Shown here: in pieces, positions 7,834 to 16,634 of the stretch
How positions within the stretch are numbered: the first letter of the stretch is position 1
How the letters are laid out: each line of letters begins with the position of its first letter
Source: Fibrobacterota bacterium
GTDB lineage: Bacteria; Fibrobacterota; Fibrobacteria; UBA11236
Direction: 5' to 3'
NCBI GenBank assembly: GCA_947482115.1
Contig: CANKII010000001.1
Coordinates: 641,840 to 687,983 of the forward strand
DNA: 46,144 bases
Translations under genes and position numbers: made by a program
The notes under the pieces: model-generated
The model's database searches: none
The model's input: only the letters and a program-made list of their open reading frames with translations
What the model was told of the DNA's origin: nothing

Positions 7834-9042
7834 ATGAAAACCATCGTCATCTTCCCCGCCCTTCTCTTCGCTCTCGCTTGCGGTGTGCAGGCGCAGGAAA
7901 GTTGGGTGACGCAAAACAGTGGTTTCACAACAATCTTACATTCTGTTGATTTCGTGGATTCCAATACCGGCTGGATTGATGGGGGGCTAAAAACCACTAA
8001 TGGCGGCGCTACATGGACATACTTGGCAAGTGGTGGTGGCGAAGCTGAAGATTTCATTGACGCAAATGCTGGCTATTGCGCTGGAACTGATGGACACATT
8101 TCCAAAACCACGAACGGTGGAACGAACTGGACCGTTAACAATTCTTTCCTGGGCTCGGCATCTTTTAATGCCGTTCATTTCGCAAATACCAATGTGGGTT
8201 GGATTGCCGGAGGCAGCCCACCTAGCCCCGCTTACATTCTAAAAACCACCAACGGTGGAACCAATTGGACCAGTCAATCTTTCTCAGCCATCAGCACTCT
8301 GAAATCAATTCATTTCGTGGATGCGAATACGGGTTGGGCTGTGGGTACAATCGCTAATACTGGCGGAGGGGCCGTCCTGAAAACGACAAATGCAGGTGTT
8401 AGCTGGTTTTCTCAAGCGGATTCTGCTGTGAACGGATTGAGCTCCGTTTATTTTGTGAATGCCAATACCGGCTGGGCAGTGAGTGGGTATGGTCAAATGA
8501 TCAAAACCACCAATGGTGGCACAACATGGGTGACTCAGTACAGCAGTACGATCTATGGCTTTAACTCTGTACAATTCTTGGACTTGAATACAGGTTATGC
8601 TGTAGGTGGAAGTATTGGCAATATCATACTTAAAACCACCAATGGCGGAACGAATTGGGCAATCCAATTCAGAGATTCGGTAGCTACGCATAGTTTAAGT
8701 TGTGTTCATTTTGTGGATGCGACTCATGGCTGGGCTGTAGGGACTAAAGGGGTCATACTTAAACATATTGGAATTCCAGTTTCAGTTTTACCCAACAAAC
8801 TCTCTACTGAATATTTTGGAATTTCTAACAGCGGACAGTTGTGCTACCAAGTCCCCTACTCTTCACAGGTATCGGTTCTATTGTTCGACCCAAACGGACG
8901 GCTGAAGTTGAAATTGTTTGATGGCTACCAAATGGCCGGAAATCATGCACTGCCGCTGCCAGCGCAATTGCCCGGGGTCCGGCTCTTGGATTTACGAATC
9001 GGCGATTTTCACAAGGCGATAGCACTATCAGGGCAGAAATGA
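7834..9042 (+). CDS. Secreted seven-bladed Ycf48/BNR-like propeller with sorting-like tail
   Basis: A 402-residue exported protein. A signal peptide (MKTIVIFPALLFALACGVQAQ) is followed by seven repeats of the form VHFVDANTGWAVG...ILKTTNGGTNW, the pattern of Ycf48/BNR-type propellers. The last ~80 residues form a separate beta-rich domain (QVSVLLFDPNGRLKLKLF...LPLPAQLPGVRLLDLRIGDFHKAI) that also ends the protein at 19804-21306. A strong GGAGGT Shine-Dalgarno lies 4 bases before the ATG. The gene sits alone between two copies of the proS 3' end. Ligand and function are unknown; by analogy it is a surface or extracellular binding protein. No enzymatic residues are evident. Confidence 0.85.
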   Translation: MKTIVIFPALLFALACGVQAQESWVTQNSGFTTILHSVDFVDSNTGWIDGGLKTTNGGATWTYLASGGGEAEDFIDANAGYCAGTDGHISKTTNGGTNWTVNNSFLGSASFNAVHFANTNVGWIAGGSPPSPAYILKTTNGGTNWTSQSFSAISTLKSIHFVDANTGWAVGTIANTGGGAVLKTTNAGVSWFSQADSAVNGLSSVYFVNANTGWAVSGYGQMIKTTNGGTTWVTQYSSTIYGFNSVQFLDLNTGYAVGGSIGNIILKTTNGGTNWAIQFRDSVATHSLSCVHFVDATHGWAVGTKGVILKHIGIPVSVLPNKLSTEYFGISNSGQLCYQVPYSSQVSVLLFDPNGRLKLKLFDGYQMAGNHALPLPAQLPGVRLLDLRIGDFHKAIALSGQK

Positions 9043-9061
9043 GGCTTGTGGGCAGGGGTAT

Positions 9062-9084
9062 TCAAGGCCCATTACGGGAAATAA
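9062..9084 (+). repeat. 23-bp direct repeat, copy 2
   Basis: Perfect copy of the proS 3' terminus, here non-coding and followed by a T-tract (GGGCTTTTTG). The ancestral proS end may therefore be this copy together with its downstream sequence, with the propeller segment inserted between. Confidence 0.9.
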
Positions 9085-9158
9085 ACCGGGCTTTTTGTTA
9101 ACTTCCCCACCTCTCCAATTTAACGGACTGGACATTCAACTGAACAAGGATAATTTCG

Positions 9159-9869
9159 ATGATCAAATTTTCATGGACTTTAGGAATCGCATTAACCACT
9201 CTCGCTTTGACGGGTTGCAATAAAATGGGTGGCTCAAGCCACGAGCTGAAAACCTTGAAGGACAAGGTGAGCTATGCCATCGGTCTCGATATTGGCCGCA
9301 ACTTCAAGCAACAGTCGCTGGATGCCAAGGATGTGGATTTGGACAAGGTAAAGGCGGGCATCGAGGATTTTCTCGCAGATAAAAAGCCGGCTTTGACCGA
9401 CAAAGAGCTCAACGAAACCATGATGGCTTTCCAGCAGCAAATGATGGCCAAGCACGATTCCGTAACCCGGATCAAAGGCGCGGAAAACATGAAGGTTAGC
9501 GAAGCGTTCCTTGCCAAAAATGCCAAGGAAGCCGGTGTGGTCTCTCTGCCAGATGGCTTGCAGTACATCATCCTGAAGGCCGGAGACGGAAAAAAACCCG
9601 ACTCCAACAGCACGGTCACGGTCCATTATCAGGGAACCCTGATTGACGGCACCATTTTCGACAGCTCCGTGGCCCGTGGCCAGCCGGCCACCTTCCCGGT
9701 CAAAGGGGTGATCAAGGGCTGGACCGAAGTCCTGCAGCTGATGCCCATGGGTTCCAAGTGGAAGGTTTTCATTCCGCCGTCCCTTGCCTATGGCGCCGCC
9801 GGTGCCGGTGACAAGATTGGCCCGAACACCACCCTGATTTTTGAAGTGGAATTGCTGGCCGTAAATTAA
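9159..9869 (+). CDS. FKBP-type peptidyl-prolyl isomerase, lipoprotein
   Basis: A 236-residue protein of the FkpA/Mip family. A lipoprotein signal peptide ends in the lipobox LTGC (Cys20), so the mature protein is membrane-anchored on the envelope side. The N-terminal helical domain (about 30-120, KVSYAIGLDIGRNFKQQ) resembles the FkpA dimerisation domain. The C-terminal FKBP domain (about 130-236) shows VTVHYQGTLIDGTIFDSS, VIKGWTEVLQLMPMGSKWK and IPPSLAYGAAGAG. The family catalyses cis-trans isomerisation of prolyl bonds and assists folding of exported proteins. AAGGAT precedes the ATG, and a strong terminator lies 35 bases after the stop. Confidence 0.94.
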   Translation: MIKFSWTLGIALTTLALTGCNKMGGSSHELKTLKDKVSYAIGLDIGRNFKQQSLDAKDVDLDKVKAGIEDFLADKKPALTDKELNETMMAFQQQMMAKHDSVTRIKGAENMKVSEAFLAKNAKEAGVVSLPDGLQYIILKAGDGKKPDSNSTVTVHYQGTLIDGTIFDSSVARGQPATFPVKGVIKGWTEVLQLMPMGSKWKVFIPPSLAYGAAGAGDKIGPNTTLIFEVELLAVN

Positions 9870-9904
9870 TTCGACCCCTCTTTTTCTAACTTAAACCGGC
9901 CTTG

Positions 9905-9930
9905 GGGTCCGTCGTTTGACGGGCCCTTTT
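9905..9930 (+). terminator. Rho-independent terminator after the FKBP gene
   Basis: GGGTCCGTC (9905-9913) pairs over nine base pairs, with one G-T, with GACGGGCCC (9918-9926) around the loop GTTT, and TTTT follows. It separates the FKBP gene from pyruvate carboxylase. Its position argues against translation of the latter beginning at the TTG inside the hairpin (9916). Confidence 0.85.
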
Positions 9931-9957
9931 AAAGACTCCAAACCGGTTGAAGTATCC

Positions 9958-12900
9958 ATGCCTATCAAACCTGAAATCAAGCCCTTCCGCAAGATCATGG
10001 TGGCGAACCGTGGCGAAATCGCCATTCGGGTTTTTCGCGCCGCCACCGAACTCGGAATTCAAACCGTTGCGGTTTATTCCCAGGAAGATCGCCTCAACCT
10101 TCACAGATACAAAGCCGATGAGGCCTACTTAATCGGAGTGGGCAAAAGCCCGGTCGCAGCCTATCTCGGCATTGACGAGCTTATCGAACTCGCCATCGAC
10201 AAGGGCGTGGATGCCATTCATCCCGGTTATGGTTTCCTTTCTGAAAATGCCGACTTCGCACGAGCCTGTGAAAAGGCCGGTATCGTCTTTATCGGCCCCG
10301 GCTCAACCGTATTGGATCAAATGGGCGACAAGGTCGCGGCCCGCGCCATTGCTGAAAGAGCCAATGTCCCGGTGATCCCCGGCACGCGCGATCCGGTGGA
10401 AACCGAACAGGACGCGTTGAATTTTGCCAAGGAATTCGGATATCCCTTGATCATCAAGGCGGCCATGGGCGGCGGCGGACGCGGCATGACTGTCGTGCGC
10501 AACAGCACCGAACTGGTCACAGCCATTGCACGTTCGCGTTCCGAAGCCCAAGCCGCCTTCGGCAACCCAAAAATTTTCATTGAACGGTATCTCGATGGTC
10601 CACGCCATATCGAAGTGCAAATCCTCGGGGACAAATACGGCAACCGGGTCCATCTCTTCGAGCGCGACTGTTCCATTCAACGCCGCCATCAAAAGGTGGT
10701 GGAACTCGCTCCTTCCCGCAATCTGACCGACGAACAACGCGAGGGCCTGTATCGCGACGCTCTCGCCATTGCCCGCGAAGTGAACTATGTCAACGCGGGT
10801 ACTGTGGAGTTTTTGGTGGACAAAGAAGGCCGCCATTATTTCATCGAGGTGAATCCCCGCATTCAGGTCGAGCATACGGTCACCGAGGTGATTACGGGGC
10901 GCGATTTGGTGCAATGCCAGATTCGCGTGGCCGAAGGACATCCTTTGTCCAGCGATGCCATCCGCATCACCTCACAAAGCAAAATCAAGAAAAGCGGCTA
11001 TTGCATTCAATTGCGCATCACCTGCGAAGATCCGGCCAACAACTTCGCTCCCGATCATGGAAAGATCACGGCCTTCCGCGCGGGCGAAGGCTTCGGCATT
11101 CGCCTCGATGCAGGCAACGGCTATGATGGTGCTGTCATCTCTCCGAATTACGACTCACTGCTGATCAAGGTGTGCGGCTGGTCGCTGGATTTTGATCAGG
11201 CCGCCAAGAAGGCATTGCGTTCCATCCGCGAGTTCCGCATTCGCGGTGTGAAAACCAACATTCCCTTTCTGGAAAACGTGCTGAAGCATCCGATTTTCCT
11301 CGCCGGGAAATGCGACACGGGGTTCATTGAAAACCATCCCGAATTGTTCGACTTCAAACCGCGTCTCGATCGCGCCAATAAAGTCCTGAATTATTTGTCC
11401 CATGTGTCGGTCAATGGATTCCCGGAAATTCCCAAGGGATTCAAAGCCGTGCGCATGGAAGCACCGCGTGTACCCAGCGTACCCAAAACTCCGCCGTCAC
11501 CCTCCCCTGCTTACAGGGTATTCAAGGAAAAGGGTGCGGAAGGTCTGGCAAAATGGACTCTTGAGCAAAAAAATCTTTTGCTCACCGACACCACCTTCCG
11601 CGATGCGCATCAAAGTCTGTTGGCCACGCGCATGCGCAGCCACGATCTTTTCCGCGCCGGTCATGCCACCGGCCATCTGGCTCAGGGGCTTTTCTCCAAT
11701 GAGATGTGGGGCGGCGCCACCTTCGACACCGCCTTGCGGTTTCTGCATGAAGACCCGTGGGAACGTTTGCGCCGTTTGCGCCGTCTCATGCCCGGGACTT
11801 TGTTGCAAATGCTGCTGCGCTCCGGCAATGCAGTGGGCTACACCAATTACCCCGACAATGTGGTCAATCGCTTCATCGACGCCTCCGCCAAAAACGGAAT
11901 CGACATCTTCCGCATCTTCGATTGTCTGAACTGGATCGAGGGACTCAAGCCTTGTATTGACGCCGTGCGACAAACCGGCAAGATCGCCGAAGCCGCCATC
12001 TGCTATACCGGTGATATCACCGATGGCAAGCGCGTCAAATACACGCTCTCCTATTACGTGAACCTCGCGAAGGAACTGGAAAAATCCGGAACGCACATTC
12101 TTGGCATCAAGGACATGGCGGGGTTACTCAAACCCGAAGCTGCGCGCATCTTGATCACCGAATTAAAAAACACGGTACAAGTCCCGATTCACCTGCACAC
12201 TCACGATACGTCCGGCAATCAAATCGCCTCGTTATTGGAAGCATCCAAAGCCGGTGTGGACATTGTAGATGCCGCGTTGAGTTCCATGTCTGGAACGACT
12301 TCACAGCCTTCTTTGAACGCCTTGGTTTGCGCCCTGCAAGGCACGGAACGCGACACGGGTCTGGATGAAATTGGATTACAGCGTCTGGCGGATTACTGGG
12401 AACTGGCCCGTGAACCGTATGCGCCTTTTGAATGTGGACTCAAAGCAGGCACGGCGGATATTTACCGCCACGAAATGCCCGGAGGCCAGTACTCCAATCT
12501 CCGCGCACAGGCGTTCTCATTGGGACTCGGCGATCGCTGGGAAGATCTCAAGAACATGTATCGCGCCGTCAATGACATGTCCGGCGACATCATTAAGGTG
12601 ACTCCATCCTCCAAGGCCGTGGGCGACATGGCTTTGTTCATGGTGCAGAACAATCTCACGCCAGAGGAAATCATTCCGCGCGGCCGCGAACTGGCCTTCC
12701 CGGAATCCTACGTGCAATTGATGAAGGGTATGATGGGTCAACCGCATGGTGGATGGCCTGTGGAATTGCAAAAGGCCGTGCTCAAGGACGAAGAGCCCAT
12801 TACGCAGCGCCCCGGCGAACTGTTGGAAGACTTTGATTTCGAAGCCGCACAAAAACTTTTACAGCTCCGCTACGGCGGCAAATTCTCCGAGGAGGATTTG

Positions 12901-13416
12901 CTCAGCTACGCCATGTACCCCAAGGTGTATCAGGAGTATTGCGAGTTCACCCGGGAATACGGCGACGTCTCGGTGCTCGACACCCCCACTTTCTTCTACG
13001 GTCTTGAAGCCGGCAAGGAAGCCGGGATCAACATTGAAGAAGGCAAAACCCTCATCATCAAACCCTTGGCCACGGGCGAACTTCAGCCCGACGGTTCACG
13101 GATGATTTTCTACGAATTGAACGGTCGCCGCCGCAATGCAGTGATTCAGGATCAGGCGTCCGGAGTCAAGGTCGCCCGCCGCGAAAAGGGCGATCCCGCC
13201 AATCCCCAACATTTGAGCGCGCCGATGGCGGGCAAGGTTGTGGAGTTGGTGGTCGCTTCAGGTGATCAGGTTGAGGAAGGCCAGAAGCTGATGGTCACGG
13301 AGGCGATGAAGATGCTGAACGTGATCAAGGCCCCGCGTGCCGGAATCATCGCCCGGTGCCTGGTTCAGATCGGCGATGACCTGAAGGCCGGAGATTTGGT
13401 GTTTGAGATAAAATAG
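9958..13416 (+). CDS. pyc: Pyruvate carboxylase (single-chain)
   Basis: A 1152-residue biotin enzyme that converts pyruvate, bicarbonate and ATP to oxaloacetate. The biotin carboxylase domain (about 15-470) has KIMVANRGEIAIRVFRA, the ATP-grasp loop AAMGGGGRGMTVV, and EVNPRIQVEHTVTE. The carboxyltransferase domain (about 535-840) has DTTFRDAHQSLLATRMR and the metal ligands LHTHDTSG. A PYC-associated domain follows, then the biotinyl domain with the acceptor lysine in TEAMKM (Lys1118). ATG 9958 is preferred over the TTG 42 bases upstream, which lies inside a terminator hairpin. A REPIN-like element begins on the base after the stop. Confidence 0.96.
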   Translation: MPIKPEIKPFRKIMVANRGEIAIRVFRAATELGIQTVAVYSQEDRLNLHRYKADEAYLIGVGKSPVAAYLGIDELIELAIDKGVDAIHPGYGFLSENADFARACEKAGIVFIGPGSTVLDQMGDKVAARAIAERANVPVIPGTRDPVETEQDALNFAKEFGYPLIIKAAMGGGGRGMTVVRNSTELVTAIARSRSEAQAAFGNPKIFIERYLDGPRHIEVQILGDKYGNRVHLFERDCSIQRRHQKVVELAPSRNLTDEQREGLYRDALAIAREVNYVNAGTVEFLVDKEGRHYFIEVNPRIQVEHTVTEVITGRDLVQCQIRVAEGHPLSSDAIRITSQSKIKKSGYCIQLRITCEDPANNFAPDHGKITAFRAGEGFGIRLDAGNGYDGAVISPNYDSLLIKVCGWSLDFDQAAKKALRSIREFRIRGVKTNIPFLENVLKHPIFLAGKCDTGFIENHPELFDFKPRLDRANKVLNYLSHVSVNGFPEIPKGFKAVRMEAPRVPSVPKTPPSPSPAYRVFKEKGAEGLAKWTLEQKNLLLTDTTFRDAHQSLLATRMRSHDLFRAGHATGHLAQGLFSNEMWGGATFDTALRFLHEDPWERLRRLRRLMPGTLLQMLLRSGNAVGYTNYPDNVVNRFIDASAKNGIDIFRIFDCLNWIEGLKPCIDAVRQTGKIAEAAICYTGDITDGKRVKYTLSYYVNLAKELEKSGTHILGIKDMAGLLKPEAARILITELKNTVQVPIHLHTHDTSGNQIASLLEASKAGVDIVDAALSSMSGTTSQPSLNALVCALQGTERDTGLDEIGLQRLADYWELAREPYAPFECGLKAGTADIYRHEMPGGQYSNLRAQAFSLGLGDRWEDLKNMYRAVNDMSGDIIKVTPSSKAVGDMALFMVQNNLTPEEIIPRGRELAFPESYVQLMKGMMGQPHGGWPVELQKAVLKDEEPITQRPGELLEDFDFEAAQKLLQLRYGGKFSEEDLLSYAMYPKVYQEYCEFTREYGDVSVLDTPTFFYGLEAGKEAGINIEEGKTLIIKPLATGELQPDGSRMIFYELNGRRRNAVIQDQASGVKVARREKGDPANPQHLSAPMAGKVVELVVASGDQVEEGQKLMVTEAMKMLNVIKAPRAGIIARCLVQIGDDLKAGDLVFEIK

Positions 13417-13563
13417 CACCCCTCCTATTTGCATCCTCCCCTCTTGAGGGGAGGATGTTTCACATGGGTCAAACACGAATGTGTTTAAGTCAAGAATTAT
13501 AACAGGGGAAACTAACGTGAAACCCCTTCCCCTTAAGAGGGGAGGGGGCAAATGGTGGGGTGA
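13417..13563 (+). repeat. REPIN-like inverted repeat element, copy 1
   Basis: The two ends are imperfect inverted repeats of about 48 bases: CACCCCTCCTATTTGCATCC on the left, and the reverse complement of the right end starts TCACCCCACCATTTGCCCCC. Each end contains its own hairpin of CCCCTC/GAGGGG type, with a unique middle of about 45 bases. The element starts directly after the pyc stop and ends just before the stop of the convergent protease gene. A second copy lies at 16502-16633. It could serve as a bidirectional terminator. Confidence 0.85.
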
Positions 13564-13564
13564 C

Positions 13565-15661
13565 TTACTTCTTCCCCGCCCAATCTCCGACAATATCAAC
13601 TGCCTCGCGGAGATAGAAGTCTTTGCCGAGGGATTCTTTCCAGCTCTTGACCTTCTCCTGTTCCAAGGAATCCGCAGCCTTGATGGCATCGATCATGGGC
13701 AACGGATCCACCTTCATATCCGTGTTTTTCTTTTGCAGGCTGTCCAGCGCGGCCGATTCATGTCGGTTGCGTTCCCGCTCTTCCATGTAAGATGTCATCT
13801 TCAAGGATGTGTACTTGCGCTTTCGATCGATTTCGCGGCGCTTTAAAAACTCACCCACCTGTTGAAAATAAGGACTCGCTGCAATGCGCTTGCTGCTCCG
13901 CGACTTGAAATCCGCAGGCGGCAGGTTCTTCCACTTGTGAATATCCAAAGCGGCTATGGTGTCCCAAGGCATGGGATAATCCATGCTGCGTTCACCCATG
14001 TCCAGCTCCGTATAGCTGTCCGGCAGCAAAATATCCGGGGCCACACCGCGCAACTGGGTCGAACCACCGCTCACGCGGTAGAATTTCTGCATGGTGGGCT
14101 TCACCGCGCCGAGGGGTTTTAAATCGGCAGCGACATTTCCCGCGGTGTTGTCCAAATCCTGAACCATCTGCACCGTTCCCTTGCCCCACGTGGTGTCCGT
14201 ACCCACGATGATGGCCCGGTTGTAATCCTGCATGGCAGCTGCAAGAATTTCCGACGCGGAAGCGCTGAAAGTATTGACCATGACCACCAAAGGTCCGCCA
14301 TACACCACCGCCGGATCGTTGTCCTCACGCACCTCGATGCGGCCGGAACGGCTCTTGACCTGAACCACGGGACCATAGTCGATGAAAAGTCCCGCCATGT
14401 CAATGGCATCGTCCAGCGAACCGCCGCCGTCATTGCGCAAATCCAGAATGATGCCATCCACATTCTTCGCCTTCAGCTTCTCCAGTTCCCGTCTCACATC
14501 CTCAGCGGAGTTGCGTCCGGTGGAATGATTGAAGTCATGGTAAAAGACGGGAAGAAAGATGTAGCCGATTTTGCGTTTGGAATTGAGCGGTTCCAGCACG
14601 GCGGACTTGGCATAGCTCTCGTCCACGATCACGACGTCGCGCACAATGGGGATCACCTTGGTCTGGCCGCCCGGTTCCTGAACGGTAAGCCGGACTTCCG
14701 TGCCCTTCTTGCCCCGAATCAGTTTCACCGCTTCTTCCACACTGGCGTCCACAATGTCCACCGGTTCATCAGCACCCTGAGCCACCTTGAGGATCTTGTC
14801 CTCGGCCTTGAGTTCCTTCTGGCGCCACGAAGCGCTACCGGGCACGATGCTGACCACCTTGATATATCCGTCATCCTCCTTCAGGACCGCACCGATACCC
14901 TCGAGCTTTCCGGTCAAACTGAGATCGAATTCGTCATGAGCCTGGGGTTTGAAGTATTCCGTGTGGGGGTCGTAGACATTGGCCACCGTGTTCAAATACA
15001 AAGCAACGCGATCCAGCTTTTCCTCGCGGATCATGCGCGCAAAGCTGCGATCCAGATTGCGGGCCGTGAATGCAATGGCTTCGTGAATAATGGAAGTGTC
15101 GGGCGGAGGCAAAGGTTTTGTTTTTTTGCCGGCGGTGGTGTCCTTTCCTGCCGCCTCCCTGAGTTTTCCCTCAATGCGATTCAACGCCTGGAACTTGAGA
15201 AGGCGTGTCCAGCGTTCCCTCAATTCTTCCGGACTTTTGGCGTATTCCTGTTTTTCCGGATCCAGGAACAACGAATCGTCCTCATCAAACCCGAGATCTC
15301 CCTTGAGGATTTCCCGGGCGGTGGCTCGTGCCTCCCCGATGCGAAGCGCCAGCAGGGCATCGGCCACTTCGCAAAAGTCATAGCGATCGAGTTGAAGCTG
15401 ATCATCCAGCGAATCGCGAAAACGCGACAGGGAATCGACGTCCCTTTTCAAAAAGAACCGCTTTTGCGGATCCAGACGTTTGAGGAACAGATCAAACACC
15501 TTGCGGGAAAACGCATCGTCGGGATCGGGTGGTTGATAGTGGTATTTCCTGAGGACAAACGTCTCAAGATTCGTAATGACTTTTTCCTTGTCCCGAAGTT
15601 GGGGCTGGGCCGAAGCGTAAACAGCAAAGGCCAGGAGGAAGATTAAAGGAAAGCGAAACAT
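13565..15661 (-). CDS. prc: Tail-specific (C-terminal processing) protease, S41 family
   Basis: A 698-residue periplasmic protease. A signal peptide (MFRFPLIFLLAFAVYASAQ) is followed by the Prc-type N-terminal helical domain (LKRLDPQKRFFLKRDVD), a PDZ domain around 255-340, and the S41 core. The core shows GIILDLRNDGGGSLDDA, the serine motif NTFSASASEILAAAMQDY near residue 465 and the lysine motif WGKGTVQ near 490. A DUF3340-like C-terminus follows. The family cleaves nonpolar C-termini of envelope and tagged proteins. The gene lies 8 bases downstream of a small membrane-protein gene, so the two are likely co-transcribed. Confidence 0.93.
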   Translation of the reverse strand: MFRFPLIFLLAFAVYASAQPQLRDKEKVITNLETFVLRKYHYQPPDPDDAFSRKVFDLFLKRLDPQKRFFLKRDVDSLSRFRDSLDDQLQLDRYDFCEVADALLALRIGEARATAREILKGDLGFDEDDSLFLDPEKQEYAKSPEELRERWTRLLKFQALNRIEGKLREAAGKDTTAGKKTKPLPPPDTSIIHEAIAFTARNLDRSFARMIREEKLDRVALYLNTVANVYDPHTEYFKPQAHDEFDLSLTGKLEGIGAVLKEDDGYIKVVSIVPGSASWRQKELKAEDKILKVAQGADEPVDIVDASVEEAVKLIRGKKGTEVRLTVQEPGGQTKVIPIVRDVVIVDESYAKSAVLEPLNSKRKIGYIFLPVFYHDFNHSTGRNSAEDVRRELEKLKAKNVDGIILDLRNDGGGSLDDAIDMAGLFIDYGPVVQVKSRSGRIEVREDNDPAVVYGGPLVVMVNTFSASASEILAAAMQDYNRAIIVGTDTTWGKGTVQMVQDLDNTAGNVAADLKPLGAVKPTMQKFYRVSGGSTQLRGVAPDILLPDSYTELDMGERSMDYPMPWDTIAALDIHKWKNLPPADFKSRSSKRIAASPYFQQVGEFLKRREIDRKRKYTSLKMTSYMEERERNRHESAALDSLQKKNTDMKVDPLPMIDAIKAADSLEQEKVKSWKESLGKDFYLREAVDIVGDWAGKK

Positions 15662-15669
15662 CCGGATTT

Positions 15670-16377
15670 TCAGAACGAAAGGTTAATGGCATCCAAACGC
15701 AACGCCATACCTTCAGGCCGCGGGGCAATCGCCAGTCTGGGTGGCAATAGCAAAGCAGATGATCCGGGTTCGGTAATCTTACGGCGCTTTTTGTCATTGA
15801 ACCAACGGGACACTTGATAACCCGTGACGGCACCGGTGGTGGGAAGAATCAACAGGGGAATGAATGGCAGCATGGGATGTTCCCCGAGTTTCTGCACTCC
15901 AGCCAAATCAGCCACGACAAAAGCCAGCGCCGTAGTTGCGGTTCCACCGAGAACGGTCCAGAAAACACTTCCCTGTTCCTCATCGGTTTCTCCGACGAAA
16001 AATGCGGTGAGGGCGCTGCCGAGAAGAACTCCGCTTCCCCCGCCCCAAAAAGCTCCGGTATTATATCCAAAACGGATTCCTGTGAAACTCAAATACCCTT
16101 CATGAGAATTATGCCCGTTAAACAATCCGTCAAAAGCATTCCCGATGTAAAAACCGAGAGTACCGGCGACGACGCTTCCCACAACACCCAAGCCGTATTG
16201 ACGCAATACCAAGGGGTGGTCATAGAACACGGAATTTTGGGGGGCGTTCCAAACCACAGGCATCGGATCGGGTCTAAAACCTTCTCCAAATCCTTTCAAA
16301 TCCAATTGCGACTGGCCGAATATGACGGTAGCGCATAAGCCTAACAGGAGCGCGGTGTTGCGCACAGGACCTCTCAT
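15670..16377 (-). CDS. Hypothetical envelope protein with glycine-rich membrane segments
   Basis: A 235-residue protein of no family I recognise. ATG 16377 gives a clean signal peptide (MRGPVRNTALLLGLCATVIFG). A longer reading from 16446 adds a charged, non-secretory leader. The body has several hydrophobic Gly/Ala-rich stretches (YGLGVVGSVVAGTLGFYIG, GAFWGGGSGVLLGSALTAFFV, PFIPLLILPTTGAVTG) typical of membrane-inserting helices, then a basic KKRRK stretch. The stop lies 8 bases before the start of prc, which suggests an operon and perhaps an envelope-maintenance role. That link is inference from position only. Confidence 0.65.
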   Translation of the reverse strand: MRGPVRNTALLLGLCATVIFGQSQLDLKGFGEGFRPDPMPVVWNAPQNSVFYDHPLVLRQYGLGVVGSVVAGTLGFYIGNAFDGLFNGHNSHEGYLSFTGIRFGYNTGAFWGGGSGVLLGSALTAFFVGETDEEQGSVFWTVLGGTATTALAFVVADLAGVQKLGEHPMLPFIPLLILPTTGAVTGYQVSRWFNDKKRRKITEPGSSALLLPPRLAIAPRPEGMALRLDAINLSF

Positions 16378-16501
16378 TTCAATCTCATCGGGTTCAAGAG
16401 GAGGATAAGATAGCAACCCTCGATAGCTTGGGAAACCGGCATACAAGTGAAGGAAGATGTCAAGAAGTAAACGCCATTCTGCGTTTGGGCTTCTCCTTGT
16501 T

Positions 16502-16633
16502 CACCCCCTCTATTTGCATCTCCCCCTTTTGGAGGGGGAGATGTTTCACATAAGTTTCCTTTGTATTCCCTATGTTTTCGACCCATGTGAAAGCCCCTCC
16601 CCTCTAAAGGGGAGGGGCCAAAGGGTGGGGTGA
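16502..16633 (+). repeat. REPIN-like inverted repeat element, copy 2
   Basis: Same architecture as 13417-13563. The left end is CACCCCCTCTATTTGCATCT with a CTCCCCC/GGGGGAG hairpin and ATGTTTCACAT. The right end has GTGAAAGCCCCTCCCCTC and terminates in GGGTGGGGTGA. It again ends one base before a TTA stop codon of a minus-strand gene. The middle differs from copy 1. Confidence 0.85.
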
Positions 16634-16634
16634 T

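Noticed and set aside
9916-9957. Longer pyruvate carboxylase starting at TTG 9916
   Set aside because: The TTG lies in the loop of a strong terminator hairpin, and the family N-terminus fits ATG 9958.
14525-15646. Long plus-strand open frame of 373 codons opposite the tail-specific protease
   Set aside because: It is antisense to a clear S41 protease and shows no family motif; GC-rich third positions create such frames.
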